This document shows, piece after piece, positions 1-7,888 of a stretch of 64,000 nucleotides of DNA. The notes below the pieces were generated by a model. That model was not told the origin of the DNA and made no database searches. It saw only the letters and a program-made list of their open reading frames with translations. Made by a program: the position numbers and the translations under genes. The DNA comes from Pyrodictiaceae archaeon (GTDB taxonomy: Archaea > Thermoproteota > Thermoprotei_A > Sulfolobales > WANQ01). The stretch spans positions 1 through 64,000 of the forward strand of contig WANQ01000033.1 of NCBI GenBank assembly GCA_015521735.1. The letters run 5' to 3'. How positions within the stretch are numbered: the stretch's first letter is position 1; the number at the start of each line of letters is the position of its first letter.

Positions 1-310
1 CATTATAAATCCTCATCAACAATTCCCTTACCTTATCAATCAACTCGTTTTTATCAACAATAAATCCCGTGTATTCAGCATTTATCTTATCGCAACAAGA
101 GCTCTTGAACTCCAACCTTCTATCCTTATCAAGTAGGGCTAGAGATAACGCTCTTATACGTGAGTCACATGGATTAACACGTATCCTCCTAGCGTATCCG
201 TACTTCCTTAGAAACCTAGCTACTGCTTTTTCTATGTTTTCCTCAGTTAACGGTTCAAAACTATACTCATAAACTCCTTCAGCTTTATTGCTCATTAGCA
301 ACCTAACCAT
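1..310 (-). CDS. Hypothetical protein, C-terminally cut by window edge
   Basis: An open leftward frame runs from an ATG at 310 to the first base of the window without a stop (103 codons visible). A second in-frame ATG at 322 would add four residues. The visible protein is charged and soluble, with a Cys-Cys pair near residue 76, a basic stretch (RKYGYARRIRV) and no membrane segment. I do not recognise the family. It is divergent from the NMD3-like gene. It is called real because the frame is long, codon use matches the neighbours and the rightward frame over it gives a less natural protein. Function unknown. Confidence 0.65.
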   Translation of the reverse strand, partial: MVRLLMSNKAEGVYEYSFEPLTEENIEKAVARFLRKYGYARRIRVNPCDSRIRALSLALLDKDRRLEFKSSCCDKINAEYTGFIVDKNELIDKVRELLMRIYN

Positions 311-406
311 GTATACCCCCATAGACAAAGCTAACACATATGCTTTTAAAGTTTATATCATAGCTTTAGCGGTAATCACTACTAGGTAGTTTAAGGTAGC
401 TAAATC

Positions 407-1132
407 ATGGCAAGAACAACACCATTCTGTATAAAGTGTGGACGCACTAATACGCCGTTAATAGAGGGTATGTGTCCTAGCTGCTGGCTTGAGGAGAATA
501 AGCTAGTAGATGTACCAAGGGTTTTGGAAGCCGATTACTGTCGCTTCTGTGGCTCCGTGAGAATTCATGGTAAATGGCTTAATACTTATGATATGGGTGA
601 GGCTGTCCTTAAAGTAGTAGACGCTTATACAAAGGATGTTAAGCCTTCTAAACAGATAATAGAGTCTATTAAAGTGGAGTCCATAGAATTCGTTACACAG
701 CCTTCTTGGAGAACTATTGTAAAGCTAATAGTTTCTGCAAAAATACGGGAACTAACGTTAACCAGTAGCTATGATGTTGAGGTTAGACTAAGACCCTCAA
801 TATGTCCAAGATGCATTATGCGTAGAAGTGGTGACTATGAAGCGTTAATACAAATACGTGCTAGCAGAAAACAATTAAGTAAGCTTAGAAGAATAGTAAA
901 AGTAGTTGAAAAACACTTAACCGATGATATAGCACATGACATTGTTAACGTAGTAGACAATGGGAATAGAATTGACGTATTATTCTTCTCCAAGGGATCT
1001 GCACATAAATTCGTATCGTTAATGAAGAAGTATGGTAATTTCATAGAACATAAGAGCTACGAGGATGTAGGCATAGGAAGGGGAGGATCTAGAAGGAGAA
1101 GAATGATTATTTCACTACATTTAAAGGAGTGA
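407..1132 (+). CDS. nmd3: NMD3-like zinc-ribbon protein
   Basis: This 241-residue protein resembles the N-terminal part of NMD3, the adaptor that in eukaryotes exports the 60S ribosomal subunit; archaeal forms are presumed to act on the large subunit. Zinc-ribbon pairs are visible: C8/C11 with C23/C26, C45/C48 and about C134/C137 (CPRC). It lacks the long eukaryotic C-terminal tail, as is normal in archaea. The ATG at 407 directly precedes the first CxxC module, so the start is secure. It is followed by the SpeD gene on the same strand after about 115 bases. The family call is good; the archaeal role is inferred. Confidence 0.85.
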   Translation: MARTTPFCIKCGRTNTPLIEGMCPSCWLEENKLVDVPRVLEADYCRFCGSVRIHGKWLNTYDMGEAVLKVVDAYTKDVKPSKQIIESIKVESIEFVTQPSWRTIVKLIVSAKIRELTLTSSYDVEVRLRPSICPRCIMRRSGDYEALIQIRASRKQLSKLRRIVKVVEKHLTDDIAHDIVNVVDNGNRIDVLFFSKGSAHKFVSLMKKYGNFIEHKSYEDVGIGRGGSRRRRMIISLHLKE

Positions 1133-1247
1133 GCACCCGCTATAGCTTTACTTATTAGGGCAAAGCGTTTAAACCCCCTTATAGCGTTTGCTAGCATTAG
1201 GTAGAGTGAAAAATACTTAGTCAACGTAGTGTAAGGGTTGATATACT

Positions 1248-1661
1248 GTGGACGACGATAAGGATTCATTAAATGATAGAATTGTGGGTAGACATGTATA
1301 TGGCAATCTATATGATCCAGACCCTAATGTAATTAGAGATGAAGCTAAGCTTAGAAGAATAGTAGAGGAGGCAGCAAAGATAGCAAATATGACATTAGTA
1401 GAACTTAGATCATGGAAGTTCGGTGGCTTGAAGGGTGGAGTATCTGTTATAGCATTAGTTGTTGAAAGCCACATAGCCTTACATACATGGGTTGAATACA
1501 ACTATGCTACAGTTGACGTATACACTTGTGGTAGTAGGAGTGATCCATGGAGAGCATTTAACTATATAGTTAAGGAGCTAAAACCTAGAGAATACGTTGT
1601 AAACTATAGTGATAGAAGTAGCCTGCCTAGGCGAAGCTCAGCACGTGGCGAGTCAACATAG
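1248..1661 (+). CDS. speD: SpeD-type pyruvoyl decarboxylase (AdoMet or arginine decarboxylase)
   Basis: A member of the S-adenosylmethionine decarboxylase family (137 residues, GTG start). The self-cleavage site is clear: in [11 protein letters not shown] the serine (S74) becomes the pyruvoyl group, and the downstream VYTCG motif supplies the conserved cysteine (C94). The product makes decarboxylated AdoMet for spermidine. In crenarchaea a close paralogue of this fold is an arginine decarboxylase, so the substrate cannot be fixed from this sequence alone. The last 20 residues are polar and probably disordered. A T-rich stretch follows before the convergent DUF2283 gene. Confidence 0.85.
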   Translation: MDDDKDSLNDRIVGRHVYGNLYDPDPNVIRDEAKLRRIVEEAAKIANMTLVELRSWKFGGLKGGVSVIALVVESHIALHTWVEYNYATVDVYTCGSRSDPWRAFNYIVKELKPREYVVNYSDRSSLPRRSSARGEST

Positions 1662-1701
1662 CAGGGCTTCAGTTGAAACACGGGTCATCATTGCATGGTT
1701 T

Positions 1702-1956
1702 TTATGCTTGACCTATTCTACGCATAAAGTCAAAAACAGTTAACCCTATAACCTTATTACCCTTAATCCTTACAACAATATTATCTTCTGTAAGGAAGCT
1801 TTCATCTGCTTCTTCTACCTCTAAGCCGAAATTAATGTACAGAATATCATTTTGCTGATCATATTCAAACCATATCTTGTTAATATCAGCTATAACGTAC
1901 TCCTTAACCTCTTTACCTTCACGTTCAACATCCCTGGACCCCAACATGATCCACAC
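1702..1956 (-). CDS. DUF2283 family protein
   Basis: An 84-residue protein matching the DUF2283 pattern: W/Y-x-YD..ND-LYI-F, then an acidic turn (EVEEADES), then VVRIKGNKVIGLTVFDF. Such proteins are small beta-rich folds of unknown function, common in archaea and often near toxin genes, although no toxin adjoins here. The gene is convergent with speD with a 40-base gap. The first residues (MWIMLGSRDVEREG) precede the conserved domain and the true start could be the second Met, four codons in. Confidence 0.75.
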   Translation of the reverse strand: MWIMLGSRDVEREGKEVKEYVIADINKIWFEYDQQNDILYINFGLEVEEADESFLTEDNIVVRIKGNKVIGLTVFDFMRRIGQA

Positions 1957-2072
1957 CTATAACGCAATGTTGATAAAGTTATCGTGCTCGTAGAAAACAT
2001 TGGTGGAAATAAGGTAAATAAAACTATGTTTTAATGAAACTCTTGCTTTGCACTACTCTTGTTGTAATCGCA

Positions 2073-3215
2073 TTAACTTACACTATCTATACTGTTGATA
2101 CTAGATTCTAGTAATATGTTGTTTAGTGTTCTAGTATGTTTCCTAACGTACTTTATATTGAAGCTATAGTAAGCTGTTAGTGTATTAAAGTCTATTCTAT
2201 CTATGCTTACCTGTATCTCCCTATTAGGCTTCTCCCTCAATACTCTTAAGTATCTATTATATGTCCTTAGGAATATTAGTGGTATTCTTGCATTCTCGGT
2301 AAGGAATCTCTTGTTTGGTTTATAGATTTCTATTCTACTTATTGCTATATGAGCTTTATGAGATACTACTTCTATTAAGCTACTCATATTGTCTTTTATG
2401 TAGTACAAGTTCTCTAGATCACGTAATCTTAGGTTCCCTGGTATGCTTGTTTTAGCCATACCTCCAAATATGTACTCATTGCTTCTACCTATAATTACTA
2501 TGTATTGCTTATTCTTCTCATATATTTGTCGTGAAACTTTTTCTGTGAATATCCATTTACCACCATTAATGTTCCAGTGGCCCTCGAAATCCCATGAAGC
2601 TTTCCTATTATTAAATGACCCTAATACGCTTATCCAATAGTTTCCTGCTCTTAACACGTTCTTACCTTCTATAAAGCCCTTGTAGTCGTAGAAGCCTATT
2701 CCACCTCTACTATAGCATCTTGAACACTTTCTATCAATGTACTCCATGTATGCTACGATAACAACATTACCATTCCTTATTAGATCGTTAAGTTCAGCTA
2801 GAGTACCTCCATGTACAATGCGGAATGCTGATGTATTCAATACTAAGTGACTTGATGATACTAGATTTAGCTTTCCATCACTAATGTAGACTCTTCTTGA
2901 AGGTATACCTACACTCCATGAATACACTGTGGGTATTAGTATATCCTTAAGAGTTTCATTACTGTGTTCTCTAAAGTCTATGAATGCATATAAGGATAGT
3001 TTATATAATAATACATCTGCTAATCCTTCAAAGCCTGTATTTGATTGAGGTTCAAGAGTCCATTCACTTAATGTCGTGTTAGGTATTATAGGTGATATAG
3101 GGGGAGGAGGAGTTTTATCGTAATAGTTGAATGTTAGACTACTTGCACTTAAAGGTATTATTGATAATAATATTATGGTTAAGACTACTATGTTTTTTCT
3201 CAATACATTTTTCAC
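2073..3215 (-). CDS. Secreted protein of unknown function
   Basis: A 380-residue protein with a clear signal peptide: basic start (MKNVLRKN), a hydrophobic core (IVVLTIILLSIIPL) and a small-residue region (SASS). The mature part begins with a Pro-rich stretch (TPPPPISP), followed by an Asn- and aromatic-rich, beta-type extracellular region with a Cys pair (KCSRCYS). No second membrane segment is seen, so it may be released or held by its uncleaved signal. TATA-like elements (CTATAAATAC near 3285 and TTTAAATACT near 3310, read leftward) lie upstream. I do not recognise the family. Confidence 0.75.
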   Translation of the reverse strand: MKNVLRKNIVVLTIILLSIIPLSASSLTFNYYDKTPPPPISPIIPNTTLSEWTLEPQSNTGFEGLADVLLYKLSLYAFIDFREHSNETLKDILIPTVYSWSVGIPSRRVYISDGKLNLVSSSHLVLNTSAFRIVHGGTLAELNDLIRNGNVVIVAYMEYIDRKCSRCYSRGGIGFYDYKGFIEGKNVLRAGNYWISVLGSFNNRKASWDFEGHWNINGGKWIFTEKVSRQIYEKNKQYIVIIGRSNEYIFGGMAKTSIPGNLRLRDLENLYYIKDNMSSLIEVVSHKAHIAISRIEIYKPNKRFLTENARIPLIFLRTYNRYLRVLREKPNREIQVSIDRIDFNTLTAYYSFNIKYVRKHTRTLNNILLESSINSIDSVS

Positions 3216-3346
3216 CGAGAAATAACTGAGGATTCAGGCTATATGGGATGAGACGTACTAGGCTTAGAGAATCTAGGACTGCAAAGTATTTATAGGGAGT
3301 TATATGGAAGTATTTAAACCTAGCTAACTAATGATTGGCTTTGTGG

Positions 3347-3481
3347 CTAGCTTTTTGTTTCATGGTTTTGCTTTGTCTTTCTTAAAACAGTTATCCTAGT
3401 TATCAATGCTATTAGTAATAGTATGTTCGAAGCTAGTAGCATGTATATGGGGTTATCTACTAGCTCCTTTACTATATTCAT
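3347..3481 (-). CDS. 44-residue single-span membrane peptide coupled to the CBS gene
   Basis: This short gene starts MNIVKELVDNPIYMLL, has one hydrophobic helix (about residues 13-28, IYMLLASNILLLIALI) and ends in a basic tail (RKTKQNHETKS). Its ATG overlaps the TGA stop of the upstream CBS-domain gene as ATGA (3481-3478), the usual sign of translational coupling. The frame ends at TAG (3347-3349). Function unknown; its position suggests it anchors the CBS protein to the membrane or modulates it. The call rests on the overlap and the clean helix. Confidence 0.6.
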   Translation of the reverse strand: MNIVKELVDNPIYMLLASNILLLIALITRITVLRKTKQNHETKS

Positions 3482-4290
3482 ATTCTAAGCCCATACCTAT
3501 TCTGCAATAGTTTTTGCATGTACTCAAGTACTTCTAGAGCTGAAAGCATACCCGATATCTCTCCATCATCTAATACTATTAGTGGTTCATTATACTTTCT
3601 TAGGTTTTCATATTCATTTAGCTTAGTTTCAGCATCCACTACCACGGGCTCTTTAATGAACTCGTCTGCATACATTTTATCTATTGGAGGCTTTGTCTCA
3701 AATTGTGCTAGGAGATACAATATATCACTTAAACATACTACACCAGCTACATCAAAACCATCAAATACTATGAGGCATGGTTGTCTTCTCCTAGCTATAA
3801 TTCTTAGTATGTCTGTTAACATGAAGCTATTACTTATTATACCTATTCTCCTTGAATAGACTTCACGTACGCTTACTTTATCTTTAACATGCATATCAAC
3901 TAGGTATCGTGCAAGACTACTAGCTGTAAGCGTACCCCTGAATTCCTCATTATCAACAATGCCTATAGATGTATATTTCCTTGACGTAAGCATTGATAAT
4001 AATAACCCGATATCATCTAGCTTAGAATATTCCATCATTAAGGGAGATGAAATAAATGATGAGATATCCCTACATAGAATTGACGGTAACCTATCCTTCA
4101 CTAAACTCAGTATACCAGCTAGTCTATAGAAATCTATTAGGCCTACAACTCTATTCTCTTCAAGTAATGGTACATGTAGTAAACTGTAATCATATACCCT
4201 ACTTATACAGTCAACTATCCTCTCGTTTACTCTACACGAGACATCCTCTAAACCCAACATCCTTATAGTACTCTCAGCCATATCCTCCAT
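3478..4290 (-). CDS. CBS-domain protein
   Basis: A 270-residue cytosolic protein of tandem CBS modules, which usually bind adenosine nucleotides and act as energy sensors. Repeated signatures are visible: LLEENRVVGLIDFYRL (about 40-55), SIGIVDNEEFRGTLTASSL, LIVFDGFDVAGVVCLSDIL and LIVLDDGEISGMLSALEVL, four units or two Bateman pairs. No catalytic or membrane domain is fused. It overlaps the following 44-residue membrane peptide by ATGA, so the two are probably one unit. It is divergent from argS, with a TATA-like region (GTTTTAAGG) between them. Confidence 0.85.
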   Translation of the reverse strand: MEDMAESTIRMLGLEDVSCRVNERIVDCISRVYDYSLLHVPLLEENRVVGLIDFYRLAGILSLVKDRLPSILCRDISSFISSPLMMEYSKLDDIGLLLSMLTSRKYTSIGIVDNEEFRGTLTASSLARYLVDMHVKDKVSVREVYSRRIGIISNSFMLTDILRIIARRRQPCLIVFDGFDVAGVVCLSDILYLLAQFETKPPIDKMYADEFIKEPVVVDAETKLNEYENLRKYNEPLIVLDDGEISGMLSALEVLEYMQKLLQNRYGLRI

Positions 4291-4386
4291 TAACCCTCAT
4301 ACTTAGACTCAATTAACTATGAAGACAACTTAAACCTATAAGTTTTAAGGGGTAAATAAGCGTACAGCCAACTTAGAGGGAAGACA

Positions 4387-6369
4387 TTGCAAACCTCAGA
4401 AATAACTGATCCATACAAGTGGATTATTAGCCAAACAGTAGAAAGAGTTAAGGAGACCCTAAGCGAACTAGGCTATGAAGTAGACTTAAACACACTCTTA
4501 GAACTAGTTGAAGAACCTAGTGTTGAAGCATATGGTGACTTCAGCCTACCATTGTTTAAGATTGCTAAGAAATACAAAGTCAATCCTATTAAACTAGCCT
4601 CAAACATTGTAGAGAATCTTAGTAGTAAAATGCCAGCATACCTAATAGATGTTAAAAATGTTTCAGGCTACGTCAACTTCTACATAAACTATCCTGAAGC
4701 AACTAAGTTATTGTTTAATGTCGTTAGGAATCTAGGTGAAAAGTATGGCTATGTACCAGTAGATAAGCCTAAACGTATAGTAATAGAGCACACAAGCGCT
4801 AATCCTGTTCACCCACTACACATAGGTCATGGTAGGAACAGTGTTATAGGAGATACTCTTGCAAGACTGCTGAGAAAACGAGGCCATATAGTTCAAACAA
4901 GATTTTATGTAAATGATTTAGGTAGGCAAGTAGCTGTACTACTTTATGGATACATTAATGCAGGTAGACCTAAACCGCCAGAGAACATTAAACCCGATAA
5001 ATGGCTTGGACAACTATATGCAGTAACTAATACGCTAATAGAAATATACGAGTTAAAGAGAGAAGCCGAGAAAACTAAGGAGGCTGATGAGGAGAGATAC
5101 CGTGAACTAGTAGCAAGGCTGGATACACTTCTTGCAGTAGCAAGTGAACTTCGAAGTGTTAATCCAGAACTATTTGATATCCTAGCAGAGAACTTAAAGA
5201 GCAAAGACAATGAAGCTGAAATACAAGAGTTGATGAAGAAGCTAGAGTACCGTGAAGACCCTAAACTTGAGGAAGATCTTAGAAGAGTAGTTGAGCTATG
5301 CTTAAAGGGTATAAGGGAGACATTAAGAGTACTTGACATAGACTTTGATAAATGGGACTATGAAAGTGATTTAACATGGTCTAGTCACGTAAAGAAGATA
5401 TTAGAGATAGCATTCAATTCTCCATACTTCACGTACTACAAAAACGCTCCTGCAATAGACCTAACCAAGCTAGCAAACAAGGACCTATACCGTAAACTCG
5501 GTATAAGGTTGTCAATGGAGATACCACCACTAATACTTCAGAGAAGTGATGGAACAACACTATACACAACTAGAGACCTAGCTTACACGCTTGTAAAGTT
5601 CAATGACTTTAAAGCAGACATGGTAATAAACGTGATAGGAGCTGAACAAAAGCTACCACAAGCACAGTTAAAACTAGCTCTATATGCTCTAGGATTCAAG
5701 CGTGAAGCAGTAAACCTAGTACACTACTCATACGAAATGGTTAACATACCAGGGATGAAGATGAGTAGCAGGCTTGGCAGAATGATAACACTTGACGAGA
5801 TAATAGAGTTAATGCTAGAGAAGGCTAGAAGAGAAGTAGAGAAAAGAACAACACTAACAACACCAGAGGAAAGAGAGGAAGTAGTAAAAGCAATTGCGAT
5901 AGGAGCAATAAGATACACGCTCATCTCAACATCAGCTACAAAACCAGTAGTATTCGACATGGACCAAGCCCTAAGCTTCGAAACAAACGCAGCACCCTAC
6001 ATACAATACACACATGCAAGAGCAAACAACATACTACGAAAACACCGTGAAAAATACGGCGAAATAAACTGGGAAACCATAGACTACAAGGCAGTAGAAG
6101 AAAACAGGAAACGAAAACAACTAGTAAAACTAGCACTAAAATACCCATCAACCATAGCCAAAGCGGCAGATGACCTAAAACCAGAAATCCTAGTAGAATA
6201 CGTAAACAAGCTAGCCGACACATTCAACTCATGGTACCAAGAAGACCCAGTAATCCACGAACTAAACCCAGGCAAAAGAAACCTAAAAGCAGCAATAACC
6301 TACACAATCAAAATAATACTAGCAAACACCCTAGAAACCCTAGGAATAAAAGCCCCACCAAGAATGTAA
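4387..6369 (+). CDS. argS: Arginyl-tRNA synthetase
   Basis: Class I synthetase, 660 residues from a TTG start, charging tRNA-Arg. The ATP-binding HIGH motif is HPLHIGHG (about 143-150) and the second signature is KMSSRLGR (about 457-464). The N-terminal Arg-tRNA synthetase N domain and the C-terminal all-helical anticodon-binding (DALR) domain are present, so it is full length. It sits immediately upstream of tRNA-Arg(CCG). The last 450 bases are poor in T on this strand compared with the 5' part of the gene (see findings). The TTG start is preceded by AGAGGGAAGACA, a weak ribosome-binding site. Confidence 0.97.
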   Translation: MQTSEITDPYKWIISQTVERVKETLSELGYEVDLNTLLELVEEPSVEAYGDFSLPLFKIAKKYKVNPIKLASNIVENLSSKMPAYLIDVKNVSGYVNFYINYPEATKLLFNVVRNLGEKYGYVPVDKPKRIVIEHTSANPVHPLHIGHGRNSVIGDTLARLLRKRGHIVQTRFYVNDLGRQVAVLLYGYINAGRPKPPENIKPDKWLGQLYAVTNTLIEIYELKREAEKTKEADEERYRELVARLDTLLAVASELRSVNPELFDILAENLKSKDNEAEIQELMKKLEYREDPKLEEDLRRVVELCLKGIRETLRVLDIDFDKWDYESDLTWSSHVKKILEIAFNSPYFTYYKNAPAIDLTKLANKDLYRKLGIRLSMEIPPLILQRSDGTTLYTTRDLAYTLVKFNDFKADMVINVIGAEQKLPQAQLKLALYALGFKREAVNLVHYSYEMVNIPGMKMSSRLGRMITLDEIIELMLEKARREVEKRTTLTTPEEREEVVKAIAIGAIRYTLISTSATKPVVFDMDQALSFETNAAPYIQYTHARANNILRKHREKYGEINWETIDYKAVEENRKRKQLVKLALKYPSTIAKAADDLKPEILVEYVNKLADTFNSWYQEDPVIHELNPGKRNLKAAITYTIKIILANTLETLGIKAPPRM

Positions 6370-6381
6370 CAAAAGAACACA

Positions 6382-6459
6382 GGGCCCGTAGCTCAGCCAG
6401 GAAAGAGCGCCGGCCTCCGGAGCCGGAGGTCCCGGGTTCAAATCCCGGCGGGCCCGCCA
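6382..6459 (+). tRNA. tRNA-Arg (anticodon CCG), CCA encoded; integration target
   Basis: A full cloverleaf can be drawn. Acceptor stem GGGCCCG pairs with CGGGCCC (6449-6455), D stem GCTC/GAGC, anticodon stem CCGGC/GCCGG with loop CTCCGGA and anticodon CCG at 6417-6419, T stem CCGGG/CCCGG around TTCAAAT, discriminator G at 6456 and genomic CCA at 6457-6459. There is no intron. The tRNA reads CGG codons. Its 3' half is the attachment site for the adjoining integrated element: the tail recurs at 15665-15702 and, in decayed form, at 16669-16706. The gene stays intact because the crossover restores it. Confidence 0.97.
6422..6459 (+). repeat. attL: 3' tail of tRNA-Arg
   Basis: These 38 bases of the tRNA gene match 33 of 38 bases at 15665-15702 and 26 of 38 at 16669-16706, all in the same orientation, flanking an integrase gene. 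This is the usual geometry of archaeal tRNA integration sites. Confidence 0.85.
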
Positions 6460-6503
6460 CTTATAAACCCCCTATATAAGCCTTCTTCAACTGTCCCCGA
6501 TAA

Positions 6504-6530
6504 GTTCTTATACCTGTGGGACTGTCCCAT
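6504..6530 (+). promoter_or_regulatory. Integrase promoter with palindromic operator
   Basis: A TATA-like TTCTTATA (6504-6511) is followed by the perfect palindrome GGGACTGTCCC (6518-6528). The half-site recurs as CTGTCCCC near 6491-6498 and as GGGACA at 6546. The palindrome lies where RNA polymerase would start, about 15-25 bases before the TTG start of the integrase. The integrase has its own N-terminal helix-turn-helix, so self-repression at this site is plausible. This is inference from position only. Confidence 0.45.
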
Positions 6531-6543
6531 TTGATGAGGAGCC

Positions 6544-7848
6544 TTGGGACACTGCATTCTAGACCCAGGCCAAGCAAGGGAAGTCCTGCTGTTTCTACAT
6601 GAGAAGCGTGGATACAGCGTTCGTAGGCTAGCTCAAATGCTTGGAGTTGGGAAGAGCACGATTCACCGCATATTAAAAGGAGAGCAGGAGCCGCCTGCTA
6701 TTGTTCGGGCAAGGTTATGTGAAATCCTCAGCGAAGACGAACTGATGGAGATACTGAGGGGAGAACAAATACTTCGCAGATACGGTTTACTAGATGAGGA
6801 AGGTAGATTAAACAAGGCGCTAGCACTCTCGTTAATCGATGCAATAATGCAGGACGATGTAGCTAGAGAAGAGGTGCTAAACTACCTTCTGAAATACTAC
6901 AAGCAACAACTAATAGAGCGATTGAGTGAGACACTACCAAAACTAACGTTGAAGTGGAGCGAAGACTTTGAGAAGTGGTTGACAGAGAAGAAGTCAAAGC
7001 CTATATCAGAGAGGACGCTACGAGATTACAGGAATTTATGGTTTCGCTGTCTTGAAGGCAGGGTCTTGGGTTGGCACTTACTGAAACAGTTAAGCGGAAA
7101 GGAAATGCTCTGCAGTGATAATGAGTACCATCCTACTGGATGGGCTCGCCAAATCTTTAGACACTACATTAGGTACTTGTACAGCATAGGTAAATTGGAT
7201 TGGGATACCCATACCCGCCTATTATTGGTCGTTCCGGGTAGGCGTTATGGCAGGAAGGTGAGTCAGAAAGTGGTGAGAGAAGAAGATGTTGTTAACTCGC
7301 TGAGAATCCTAGACGAGAAGGGCAGGGGAGACATACTGACACTATATTTGGTCATGCTCGGAAGCGGGGCACGCTTCCTACACGTATTAGAAATGATAAA
7401 CACGTGGAACCCAAACGAGGAGTTGTACATCGAGTACCTCAACCGCAACATCAAACGCCTTGAATGTTATGCCGAGCATTGCAGGTACTATTTAGGAAAG
7501 GAGAACCAGATTAAACCAGTCGGCTTCATCTTCTTCCCCCGGTACATCTTGACGCTGGTGAAAACCTTTGCTGGCAAGCTCCCAAACAGAAGACGTATTG
7601 AGAAAATTGTAAAGAAATGGAACTGCTTAGCACCGAAGTATGTTAGGATATTTGCGCTCCGTGAGATGAAGAAGGTTATCGGCGACAATGATGTCTACCG
7701 CTTTATCGTTGGCAAGTTCGGAGAATTAACTGTCTCAGCAAGGCACTACATGGACTTATTGTCTGAGGCAGACAGAATATATCCTAAATACGTTGAGCGA
7801 TGGCTGGAGATAATGAACAAAGCATTACCTTTACCTGTGGATAAATGA
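6544..7848 (+). CDS. int: Archaeal tyrosine integrase
   Basis: A 434-residue site-specific recombinase of the archaeal phage-integrase family (Pfam Phage_integr_3 type). It has an N-terminal helix-turn-helix (about 20-40, VRRLAQMLGVGKSTIHRILK), a helical core-binding region and a C-terminal catalytic domain. Likely catalytic residues are the Arg in GSGARFLHVL (about 276), Arg-His in SARHYMDLL (about 400-401) and the Tyr in RIYPKYVERW (about 411 or 414). The TTG start follows GATGAGGAGC. It lies 84 bases from the tRNA end, and the gene is not split by the attachment site, unlike fusellovirus-type integrases. All visible motifs are intact, so the element could still move. Confidence 0.92.
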   Translation: MGHCILDPGQAREVLLFLHEKRGYSVRRLAQMLGVGKSTIHRILKGEQEPPAIVRARLCEILSEDELMEILRGEQILRRYGLLDEEGRLNKALALSLIDAIMQDDVAREEVLNYLLKYYKQQLIERLSETLPKLTLKWSEDFEKWLTEKKSKPISERTLRDYRNLWFRCLEGRVLGWHLLKQLSGKEMLCSDNEYHPTGWARQIFRHYIRYLYSIGKLDWDTHTRLLLVVPGRRYGRKVSQKVVREEDVVNSLRILDEKGRGDILTLYLVMLGSGARFLHVLEMINTWNPNEELYIEYLNRNIKRLECYAEHCRYYLGKENQIKPVGFIFFPRYILTLVKTFAGKLPNRRRIEKIVKKWNCLAPKYVRIFALREMKKVIGDNDVYRFIVGKFGELTVSARHYMDLLSEADRIYPKYVERWLEIMNKALPLPVDK

Positions 7849-7888
7849 TTAACTATTTGAAGAATAATAATTCTTATCGGGGGTCGGG

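Noticed and set aside
69-272. Rightward 67-codon frame at the window start
   Set aside because: It lies opposite a longer, natural leftward frame that runs off the window edge; its product looks like a shadow translation.
5936-6275. Leftward frames inside the 3' end of argS
   Set aside because: They give Leu/Val/Cys-rich products caused by the T-poor coding strand of argS; argS is complete and well conserved.
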